Of a DNA stretch of 17,015 nucleotides, positions 8,223 through 14,351 are shown in pieces. The notes below the pieces were generated by a model. It searched no databases. It was not told where the DNA came from and saw only the letters and a program-made list of their open reading frames with translations. The stretch's first letter is position 1. Each line of letters opens with the position of its first letter. This stretch comes from JAEUIE01 sp035430005 (GTDB taxonomy: Bacteria > Planctomycetota > Planctomycetia > Gemmatales > HRBIN36): positions 1 through 17,015 of the forward strand of contig DAOMFV010000116.1 of NCBI GenBank assembly GCA_035430005.1, written 5' to 3'. The translations under genes and the position numbers were made by a program.

Positions 8223-8552
8223 ATGGCAGCACCTAAAGTCAAAGCCACCACCAAGTCGCAGATCATCAAGAACCTTGCTGAGTCAACCAACCTCAGCAAG
8301 AAGGACGTCACGGCGTTGCTCGACGCACTGACATCCCACATCCACTCTGATCTGGCCAAGAAGGGCGTCGGCGTGTTCACGCTGCCCGGCTTGTGCAAGT
8401 TCAAGCTCGACATGAAGAAGGCTGTTCCAGCCGGCGAACGCAAGGATCCGTTCTCCGGGCAGATGAAGTTCTACCCAGCCAAGCCGGCCAAGAAGGTCGT
8501 CAAGGCACGCCCTGTCAAGGCTCTCAAGGACTACGCCGCCAGCGTGAAGTAA
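8223..8552 (+). CDS. HU-family DNA-binding protein with Lys/Pro-rich C-terminus
   Basis: The 109-aa product has the HU/IHF fold pattern. It begins with an N-terminal helix pair (KSQIIKNLAESTNLSKKDVTALLDAL). The VGVFTLPGLCKFKL strand region follows, then a DNA-binding arm in which KDPFSG occupies the place of the canonical RNPQTG. A basic tail (AKPAKKVVKARPVKALKDYA) completes it. The tail and the basic N-terminus resemble other planctomycete HU-like proteins. GAGGA lies 8 bases before the ATG. It should bind and bend the chromosome as a dimer. The hairpin cluster begins 5 bases after the stop. Confidence 0.92.
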   Translation: MAAPKVKATTKSQIIKNLAESTNLSKKDVTALLDALTSHIHSDLAKKGVGVFTLPGLCKFKLDMKKAVPAGERKDPFSGQMKFYPAKPAKKVVKARPVKALKDYAASVK

Positions 8553-8557
8553 GAATT

Positions 8558-8580
8558 ACCCTCACGCTCCGCGTGAGGGT
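8558..8580. repeat. Short hairpin repeat, CTCCG-loop orientation
   Basis: ACCCTCACG (8558-8566) pairs perfectly with CGTGAGGGT (8572-8580) around the loop CTCCG. It lies 5 bases after the HU stop codon. There is no T run, so it is not a standard terminator. Together with 8596-8621 and 8622-8644 it forms a row of three hairpins within 87 bases. Confidence 0.9.
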
Positions 8581-8595
8581 GTGACCTTGCTTTCA

Positions 8596-8621
8596 CTGTT
8601 GTGTGAGAACTTACACAGCAG
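8596..8621. repeat. Middle hairpin of the three-hairpin cluster
   Basis: CTGTTGTGT (8596-8604) pairs with ACACAGCAG (8613-8621), with one G-U-type pair, around the 8-base loop GAGAACTT. Its sequence is unrelated to the flanking CTCCG/CGGAG hairpins. It resembles the linker found between the two REP-like hairpins of a composite element. Confidence 0.6.
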
Positions 8622-8644
8622 ACCACCACGCGGAGCGTGATGGT
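8622..8644. repeat. Short hairpin repeat, CGGAG-loop (inverse) orientation
   Basis: ACCACCACG (8622-8630) pairs with CGTGATGGT (8636-8644), with one mismatch on DNA, around the loop CGGAG. It is the reverse-complement form of the hairpins at 7193-7214 and 8558-8580. It sits within 60 bases of the epimerase start, so it probably lies in that gene's leader or promoter region. Confidence 0.85.
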
Positions 8645-8700
8645 AACTCTACCGCACCGGGATGTTACATCTCGGTGCTGTTTCATTGAAGGACGCTCTC

Positions 8701-9636
8701 ATGCGAAAAGTGCTGGTCACCGGAGGAGCCGGGTTCATCGGCTCCCACCTGACGGAAGGGCTTATCCAGGCAGGCAACCAGGTCGTCGTGCTGGATGATC
8801 TCAGTTCCGGGCATGAGTCGAACCTCGCCGCAGTGCGTTCCCAGATCACCCTGATCCAGGGCAGCATCATCGATCCCCAAGCTGTCGCTGAAGCGGTGAA
8901 AGGTGTTGAAGTTGTCTTCCACCTGGCTGCGCTGCCCTCGGTGCAGAAGAGCGTAGAAGCCCCGCTTTCTTCTCACGACGCCTGTGCCACCGGAACGATC
9001 AATGTCCTCGAAGCGGCTCGGCAGGCGAAGGTGCGCCGACTCGTCTATGCCGCCAGCAGCAGTGCTTATGGCGATACGCCCGGCGCTCTGCGTCATGAAA
9101 CCGATCCGCTCATCGCCCTGTCTCCCTACGCTGCGGCCAAGCTCGCCGGCGAACATTACTGCAAAGCCTTCACTGCCAGCTATGGCTTCGAGACAGTCCG
9201 GCTGCGCTTCTTCAATATTTTCGGCCCGCGCCAGGATCCGAAGAACCCCTACTCCGGCGTGATCGCCCTGTTCATCAACGCCATGACCCAGGGCAAACAG
9301 CCCACCATCTTCGGTGATGGTCTGCAGACTCGTGACTATGTCTACGTGCTGAACGCTATCCAGGCAGTGATGAAGGCGGCTGACGCACCCAAGGCGGTCG
9401 GCAACGTCTACAACATCGGCGTCGGGGGCAACACCACGCTGCTCGATCTCGTCAACGGACTCAATGAACTGCTGGGCACTTCCCTCGAGCCTGTCTTCCA
9501 ACCAGCCCGTGTCGGCGATGTCCGCTACTCGCAAGCCAACATCAATGCCGCCCGTGCTGATCTGGGCTATGCTCCTAAGTACACCTTTATGCAGGGACTG
9601 AAGGCGACGCTGGATGCTCATCGGGCTGCAAAGTAA
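8701..9636 (+). CDS. NAD-dependent nucleotide-sugar 4-epimerase (extended SDR)
   Basis: The 311-aa product is an extended short-chain dehydrogenase/reductase. The NAD-binding motif TGGAGFIGSH is at residues 7-16. The Asp-rich end of the second strand is VVVLDDLSSG (28-37). The active site combines Ser119-121 (AASSSAYGD) with Tyr143 and Lys147 (SPYAAAKLAGE). The RFFNIFGPRQDP and GDGLQTRDYVYV stretches bind the nucleotide sugar. The pattern is closest to UDP-glucose/UDP-N-acetylhexosamine 4-epimerases such as the WbpP/Gne group. The substrate cannot be fixed from sequence. The ATG at 8701 is chosen over 8662 because GAAGGA precedes it at good spacing and it puts the Rossmann fold at the N-terminus. 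It probably makes a precursor for surface polysaccharide. Confidence 0.93.
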   Translation: MRKVLVTGGAGFIGSHLTEGLIQAGNQVVVLDDLSSGHESNLAAVRSQITLIQGSIIDPQAVAEAVKGVEVVFHLAALPSVQKSVEAPLSSHDACATGTINVLEAARQAKVRRLVYAASSSAYGDTPGALRHETDPLIALSPYAAAKLAGEHYCKAFTASYGFETVRLRFFNIFGPRQDPKNPYSGVIALFINAMTQGKQPTIFGDGLQTRDYVYVLNAIQAVMKAADAPKAVGNVYNIGVGGNTTLLDLVNGLNELLGTSLEPVFQPARVGDVRYSQANINAARADLGYAPKYTFMQGLKATLDAHRAAK

Positions 9637-9652
9637 CGGCGACAAGTTCAAA

Positions 9653-9697
9653 GCTCCCCCTCACCCCCAACCCCTCTCCCTCCAGGGGAGAGGGGAG
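9653..9697. repeat. Dispersed GC-rich palindromic repeat, copy 2
   Basis: The sequence GCTCCCCCTCACCCC followed by CCCCTCTCCC and GGGGAGAGGGGAG forms a hairpin. It matches 664-709 in sequence and orientation. It starts 16 bases after the epimerase stop codon. I see nothing else callable in the rest of the 9637-9836 gap. Confidence 0.85.
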
Positions 9698-9836
9698 AAA
9701 ACCAGAGTGAAGATGACGACCCTGTTCAACGATTTGCTTCATGGAAATCAGTTCCCTCCGTTGAATCTCTATCCCAATCTGTAAGACAACTAGATAAGAT
9801 GCCGAACCACGATTCTGTCCTCAGGTATGAAGCTGG

Positions 9837-10673
9837 ATGTCTGTACTGACTCACGAACAAGGGCAAGTGGTTCACCATACGCACTTTCGTTCCACCTACC
9901 TGGATAACGAACGGCAGGTGATCGTCTATCTGCCGCCCGGGTATGAGGAACAGGCGGATCGACGCTACCCGGTGGTCTACCTGCACGATGGCCAGAACGT
10001 CTTCGAGGCCCAAACGGCAGCGTTCGGCATCGCCTGGGATGCCGCCAAGACGGCGGACCGGTTGATTCAACAGGGCCGCATGCAGCCTGTCATTCAGGTA
10101 GCCATCGCCAATACTCCCGAGCGACTCTTTGAGTATGCCCCATTCCCCGATCCGAACGTCAACGTGAACGAAGGCCGCAACGCTGCTTACGGCCAGTTCC
10201 TGTTTGATGAGGTCAAGCCATTCATCGATCGCATGTATCGAACGAAGCGCGATCGGCGTCACACAGCTATTGTTGGCTCCTCAATGGGTGGCCTTTCCAC
10301 GCTCGCACTCTCCTGGAAGCGGCATGGCGAGTTCTGCATGAGTGGTATCCTGTCGCCCTCGCTGTGGTGGTCACGCAATCGCATCCTCCGTGAGCTGGAG
10401 AATGCTGAGAGCATTGACTGGATGCGAACGATGCGCTTCTGGATCGACATGGGCAACAAGGAAGGCGGGGCCAGGGCAGTCGTCCCCCCTGCTCTGCAGC
10501 GCACCCGAAGATTGGTAGAACTCTTTGACAGGGTCGGTCTGCTGCCCGGCCAGGATTACTACTACTGGGAAGTGGCCGGCGGCGAACACAACGAAGCCGC
10601 CTGGGCCGCCCGTTACGATAAGGTGCTGCTGTTCTTCTTTGGCAAGCACAGTTATGCGAATGATAACGAGTAA
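9837..10673 (+). CDS. Putative esterase, enterochelin-esterase/EstD-like alpha/beta hydrolase
   Basis: The 278-aa cytoplasmic-looking product is an alpha/beta hydrolase of the 'putative esterase' family (Esterase D/Fes-like). It has the strand-turn YPVVYLHDGQN (44-54), the nucleophile elbow IVGSSMGGLS with Ser149, a likely acid Asp204 in FWIDMGNKE, and a catalytic His251 in GGEHNEAAWAARY. No signal peptide is visible. The physiological ester substrate is unknown; family members cleave short acyl esters, trilactones or S-formylglutathione. It is convergent with the next gene, with stops 5 bases apart. Confidence 0.9.
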   Translation: MSVLTHEQGQVVHHTHFRSTYLDNERQVIVYLPPGYEEQADRRYPVVYLHDGQNVFEAQTAAFGIAWDAAKTADRLIQQGRMQPVIQVAIANTPERLFEYAPFPDPNVNVNEGRNAAYGQFLFDEVKPFIDRMYRTKRDRRHTAIVGSSMGGLSTLALSWKRHGEFCMSGILSPSLWWSRNRILRELENAESIDWMRTMRFWIDMGNKEGGARAVVPPALQRTRRLVELFDRVGLLPGQDYYYWEVAGGEHNEAAWAARYDKVLLFFFGKHSYANDNE

Positions 10674-10678
10674 CCTTT

Positions 10679-11356
10679 CTACTTTGGTTTCTCGTCGACT
10701 AGTTCCATCCCCTTTATCGCTCGCTGCAACAACTTGTCAGCGATACCTTCCCACTGGCTGGCTGCTTTGCCCGTCGGGGCCAGGTCGGCGGCAGTCAGTT
10801 GCATCGGATTCAGGCTTTCCAGATAGATGATCATCAATTCATCCCGCTTCTTGTCATCAATCAGGTGAACCAGCCGTTGGCTCAGGAAATCTCCCTCAGC
10901 CATGTGATATCCCTTCTCCTTGACGAACTGCAGGAACTTGGCGCTATCAGAATCGGGCCGGCTGGGTGGGCCAGACTTACGGGCGGCGGCATCCGCAAAG
11001 AACTCGAACTTGCCCAGGCTCGCCTTCTTCTTGCTCTGGTAGCGATAGGTATGCTTGTTGTCGGGCAGATAGCCTTCAAATTGAATCCAGTACAACCGGT
11101 TGATTTGCTTGTTCTCGTCGGCATCGACAAAGAAATGCTGCTCCGCCGTGGCCACGCCATAGAGTATGAACGATTGAGATCCGATGTATTTGAAAGACTT
11201 GTCAAACTGGAGGCGAATGGCCGGCTTATCAGTCGAACTTAACACCTGATCCTTCACCGTGCGGCTTGGCTTGGGTGGTTCGTTCTGATACCCAGTGTTG
11301 CCCAGAATCGTGATCAAGGTGAAGGACAGATACGTTGTCAGCATGGCATACATCAT
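10679..11356 (-). CDS. Uncharacterised secreted protein
   Basis: The 225-aa product has a hydrophobic N-terminal segment (about residues 4-20, LTTYLSFTLITILGNTG) that looks like a signal peptide or anchor. GGGAGG lies 5 bases before the first ATG and supports the start. The body is rich in aromatic and charged residues, with a compact region around FILYGVATAEQHFFVDADENKQ (cited here only as a landmark near residues 62-83) and LYWIQFEGYLP. A more helical C-terminal half follows, containing QRLVHLIDDKKRDELMIIYLE. I do not recognise a named family. The middle looks conserved-domain-like rather than random. No catalytic motif stands out. The 242 bases upstream (11357-11598) hold no other gene that I can support. 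Confidence 0.75.
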   Translation of the reverse strand: MMYAMLTTYLSFTLITILGNTGYQNEPPKPSRTVKDQVLSSTDKPAIRLQFDKSFKYIGSQSFILYGVATAEQHFFVDADENKQINRLYWIQFEGYLPDNKHTYRYQSKKKASLGKFEFFADAAARKSGPPSRPDSDSAKFLQFVKEKGYHMAEGDFLSQRLVHLIDDKKRDELMIIYLESLNPMQLTAADLAPTGKAASQWEGIADKLLQRAIKGMELVDEKPK

Positions 11357-11598
11357 ACAAACCTCCCGCTATGCAAAGATGGATGGGAGTCTATTCGCCG
11401 TCAGCTGGTGGTTATTGCCTCCTGGACGTGAGGCTCACCCATTTCTCATGCGATGACCTTATCCGATCTTTCGATAGTATTTTGAGTAATCCGAACACCA
11501 CCTTGTCACCCTTCAAGCCGGAGGAAAGAGCGTGCGAAACCGTAACACACATCACATCATCTGTGGATTGACGCCACGCCGCTCTTGGCTGCACGGAT

Positions 11599-13146
11599 TT
11601 AACTTACCGACATCATAGCGAAGCTACCGACGAATTCGGCATAGCTGAGCTTGATGATGCCATCGTCTGATCCCTGCACCTTCATGTTGTTTAGGATGTT
11701 GCCGTCCTTATCTTTCGAGACATCGACACCCCAGGGGTTACGCAGCATGACGGTCTGGTTGACTTTGTCGACCTGCATAATCGAGTAGACATGCGAGCCT
11801 TTGATGTAGGGGGTGGCCACGCTGATGAAACCTGGGAACGGGTCGCCATAGTTCCCCTGGCGTGCGCCGGCACAGGCGAGCTTGCCTGCCGCCAAAGAGT
11901 CGGCTACTTTGTCGAGTTCGTTGTAGCCGAACGTTCCGAGGTAGGTGCCGCCCGCCAGTTGGAACGTGGCGCCACGGCCTGTGAGGTAAGGCAACGACTG
12001 AGAGGGAGATGTCGCAAAGCTTGGATAGGTGGAAGGATCGGCAATGTTGGTCACGAACTGCTTGAGGATCGCCCGCTGCATGATGAGCACCCACGATTCC
12101 TTGATGGTATCGTTGCCTGGTTTGGCGCCGTTGGGCCACGGCTCGAAATCAAAACGTCCGCCTTCCATCGAGACCTTTTGATAGAAAGGCGCCTTGGTGC
12201 TTGGGTTATAGAGCATGACGTTGTACTGGCCGTTGCCGAGGTAGGTAATCCTGCTCTTGAGGTCCATTCCCGAATCGGCGGCGGAGATGATGGACGACAG
12301 AATCCAGCAGGTGTTCTGAGAACCCTGCACCACATCCTTGCCGGTGGTTCCCCCAATCACGGGCAGGTAGGCCATGAAGTTGTTGCCTGAGCCGCCATCG
12401 TTGATCTCGGCACTGACGGCAGAGCCGCTGCCGTCGTCGAGGAAGTCGCTGCCGTTTTCGCCGTAGAGCTTGTCGTTGCCCTTGCCGCCGTAAAGGCTGT
12501 CTTCGTCGTTGCCGCCCCAGAGGGTATCGTTGCCGTCCTCACCGTAGATTCGATCGTTGCCGCCCATGCCGTGGAGCGTATCGTCGCCCGAGCCTCCATG
12601 GATCTCGTCGTTATTGCCGCCACCCCAGATGTCGTCGATGTCGCCATCGCCAAAGAGATAATTCGGGCCGTCACCGCCCAGGATGGTATCATTGCCATAC
12701 CCGCCATAGATGTGATTGGCCTTCCCATTGCCGATCAGGGTGTCGTCGCCGTCACCGCCGTAGATCCAGTTGATTCCCTGTCCGCCGGTGATAAAGTCCT
12801 TGCCGCCGTTGCCATAAATGTAGGTCGTCATGGCAAGATCGACGGTGATCTTGTCGGCCCCGGATCCGCCGTTGATGGTGACCTTGTTGATGCCCGACTC
12901 GCGAATCCAGGCGCTGTAATCCTTGTTCTTGAGATTGTCGTGGGCGGTGACCTGCAAGAGTTTGACGACGGGCTTGCCGGGTAAGTTGGATTCGAGATAT
13001 TCGATATCGGTCACAGCTACCGAGACATCGCTCGGCGAAGTGAGATTGAAGGTCACCCAGAAGTTGGTGTGAGAGACACCGATGGCTGGGCAATCGCGGG
13101 CTTCGAGGGTTTCGATGTTCAGGCGCGCTCGGCGAGGCTTGTTCAT
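11599..13146 (-). CDS. Secreted RTX-repeat protein with calpain-type cysteine protease domain
   Basis: This 515-aa protein has three parts. The N-terminus RRARLNIETLEARDCPA (residues 5-21) is a LEPR-XLL-like motif of large planctomycete extracellular proteins. Residues about 110-244 are 14-15 consecutive nonapeptides of the RTX type (GGxGxDxUx), which bind Ca2+ in a beta roll. Residues about 262-513 form a calpain-family (peptidase C2) domain. There QGSQNTCWILSS matches the calpain QGALGDCW block, with Gln274 six residues before Cys280. KGSHVYSI gives His452 and MLRNPWG gives Asn470. All three triad positions plus the oxyanion Gln are present. GGAG precedes the ATG at 13146. An extension of the frame to 13359 runs into a repeat and is unlikely to be translated. 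No C-terminal type I secretion signal or export genes are visible, so the export route is uncertain. Confidence 0.9.
   Translation of the reverse strand: MNKPRRARLNIETLEARDCPAIGVSHTNFWVTFNLTSPSDVSVAVTDIEYLESNLPGKPVVKLLQVTAHDNLKNKDYSAWIRESGINKVTINGGSGADKITVDLAMTTYIYGNGGKDFITGGQGINWIYGGDGDDTLIGNGKANHIYGGYGNDTILGGDGPNYLFGDGDIDDIWGGGNNDEIHGGSGDDTLHGMGGNDRIYGEDGNDTLWGGNDEDSLYGGKGNDKLYGENGSDFLDDGSGSAVSAEINDGGSGNNFMAYLPVIGGTTGKDVVQGSQNTCWILSSIISAADSGMDLKSRITYLGNGQYNVMLYNPSTKAPFYQKVSMEGGRFDFEPWPNGAKPGNDTIKESWVLIMQRAILKQFVTNIADPSTYPSFATSPSQSLPYLTGRGATFQLAGGTYLGTFGYNELDKVADSLAAGKLACAGARQGNYGDPFPGFISVATPYIKGSHVYSIMQVDKVNQTVMLRNPWGVDVSKDKDGNILNNMKVQGSDDGIIKLSYAEFVGSFAMMSVS
12442..12819 (-). repeat. RTX nonapeptide (27-bp) tandem repeats
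   Basis: Fourteen clear nine-residue units occupy residues 110-235 of the RTX-calpain protein, with a degenerate fifteenth at 236-244. Typical units are IYGGDGDDT and LYGGKGNDK. The DNA period is 27 bases but codons vary, so the repeat is conserved at the protein level. Several units lack one of the Asp/Gly ligands (for example LIGNGKANH and LWGGNDEDS). Confidence 0.93.
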
Positions 13147-13273
13147 TGCTTTTGGCTCCAATAATCGTGATGCGATGAATCGCAGGCGGCGATGAATGTT
13201 TGCCGCTAAGAGCCAAGCACGGTTACGGACGAATTGTGACGCAGAAAAAAGAAAATGGCGTCCCAACCATTTA

Positions 13274-13462
13274 GCCCCCGGCTTAAAGAGCCGGGGGCTA
13301 AATGGAGCGTTGGGCGTCCGCGGAGCATGATAGGGTGCCACGGAAATGTGGTACTCCACTTTTCCGTGGACGTTGGCAAAGCGATTGCACGTTCAGCACG
13401 GAAGAGATGGGGTACATCACTTCCGTGGCACGGCTATTTGATCAATGTCCCGGGCACCCGGC
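13274..13462. repeat. Structured repeat element of about 188 bp, copy A
   Basis: It is directly repeated at 14150-14337, offset 876/875 bases, with roughly 14 mismatches and one indel by eye. The element starts in a perfect 17-bp hairpin at 13267-13305 (arms CCATTTAGCCCCCGGCT, 5-base loop). A second hairpin follows at 13338-13369, with 13 of 14 pairs and loop TACT. A third has outer arms CACGGAAG and CTTCCGTG (13398-13405 and 13419-13426). A CGCGGAGCATGAT core (13319-13331) resembles the short hairpin repeat at 8629-8641. It fills most of the 323-base gap between the Skp-like and RTX-calpain genes and ends 7 bases from the Skp-like stop codon. Confidence 0.9.
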
Positions 13463-13469
13463 TGGCCAA

Positions 13470-13994
13470 TTATTTCTTCGCAGGTAATTTCGATAGTTCG
13501 ACTAATCCCAACTGCCTGGCGGAGCGAATCTCGTTCGCCATCTTCAGTGTTCGTTCTGTCGGTTCATACAACTTCACCAGATCCTCGGTCACATCCACCA
13601 CTTCCACATTGTCTGCAACAACATCGCACGACATGGTAATGGCGGACAAGCCTTTCTTCTTCGCCAACTCTTGCACTTGTACTTTGACTGGTTCGAGTAA
13701 TTCACTCACTGGAACACGTCCAAAACCCTGGAAGTGGAGCAACCGCTGATGCTCTTCACCCCAGGATTCTAGTTCCTTCATTTTAGCCTTGTCGCCAGCA
13801 GCTTTGGCCTTTCCAAACTCCTCCATCTTCACTTTCACAGGGTTGTACTTTGATGCTGCATAAGCAATCGCCACCGAGCGAGAATCATAGGTACCAATCC
13901 GCACCTTGCTCGATGAAGCAATAGAGTCTTTTGCCGGTGGCTGACTTCCGCCAGCCATGAGAATGGCTGCCGTCATGAAGAGTGAAAGTAGCAT
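13470..13994 (-). CDS. Small secreted protein, Skp/OmpH-like
   Basis: The 174-aa product has a signal peptide (MLLSLFMTAAILMAGGSQ). After it comes a beta strand VRIGTYDSRSVAIAY, a charged helical stretch (about residues 45-110, rich in Lys/Glu/Ala), and a terminal block DVVADNVEVVDVTEDLVKLYE. This strand-helical hairpin-VDVTxxL order resembles the periplasmic chaperone Skp/OmpH, which holds unfolded outer-membrane proteins. The match is by pattern only and the helical arms are short. The ATG at 13994 is chosen because AAAGGAGA lies just upstream and a signal peptide follows. The frame stays open to 14255, but that extension runs into repeat copy B. The gene is bracketed by copies A and B of the 188-bp repeat. 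Confidence 0.75.
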   Translation of the reverse strand: MLLSLFMTAAILMAGGSQPPAKDSIASSSKVRIGTYDSRSVAIAYAASKYNPVKVKMEEFGKAKAAGDKAKMKELESWGEEHQRLLHFQGFGRVPVSELLEPVKVQVQELAKKKGLSAITMSCDVVADNVEVVDVTEDLVKLYEPTERTLKMANEIRSARQLGLVELSKLPAKK

Positions 13995-14149
13995 ATCAAG
14001 TTCTCCTTTTACCGTGTCGAAGTGGGCTGACTGCCAGATTTCGACGGACCATGTCGTTCTAAATGAATAGGCGACAGTCTCCTTAGGGATATAACGCTGA
14101 GTCCGAGGATTTATCTCCTTCGATGCTGCCGTTAGCCAAGGCATGGTCC

Positions 14150-14337
14150 ACCCCCGGCTTGAAGAGCCGGGGGCTAAATGGAGCGTTGAACTTCCGCAGA
14201 GCATGATAGGGTGCCACGGAAATGTGGTACTCCACTTTTCCGTGGAAGTTGGCAAAGCAATTGCACGTTCAGCACGGAAAAGATGGGGACATCACTTCCG
14301 ATGTAGGGCTATTTGATCAATGTCTCGGGCACCCGGC
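14150..14337. repeat. Structured repeat element of about 188 bp, copy B
   Basis: This is the direct repeat of 13274-13462. The first hairpin is shortened: CCCCCGGCT (14151-14159) still pairs with AGCCGGGGG (14165-14173), but the outer TTTAG of the left arm is lost. The second hairpin (14214-14245) is identical to copy A. The third is decayed on its right arm (CTTCCGATG). The tail, GATCAATGTC followed by GGGCACCCGGC, is conserved. It ends 14 bases from the stop of the OLD-like gene. With 13995-14149 it makes up the 357-base gap upstream of the Skp-like gene; I see no other gene there. Confidence 0.9.
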
Positions 14338-14351
14338 GTTGTGAGCGTTGA

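Noticed and set aside
8683..9651. A 322-codon open frame on the minus strand opposite the epimerase gene
   Set aside because: It lies antisense to a gene with intact NAD-binding and Tyr-x3-Lys motifs; its translation has no recognisable motif. It is a codon-bias shadow of a GC-rich gene.
11791..12390. A 199-codon plus-strand frame opposite the RTX-calpain gene
   Set aside because: The opposite strand carries the calpain triad; this frame is a shadow.
12442..12819. Regular 27-base periodicity considered as a CRISPR-like or satellite array
   Set aside because: The period equals nine codons, the units are conserved as RTX protein motifs, and there are no conserved DNA repeats separated by variable spacers.
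13147..13359. N-terminal extension of the RTX-calpain protein by 71 codons
   Set aside because: The extension runs into repeat copy A, while the LEPR-XLL-like motif sits right after the ATG at 13146, with GGAG upstream.
13995..14255. N-terminal extension of the Skp-like protein by 87 codons
   Set aside because: The extension enters repeat copy B. A signal peptide and strong ribosome binding site mark the start at 13994.
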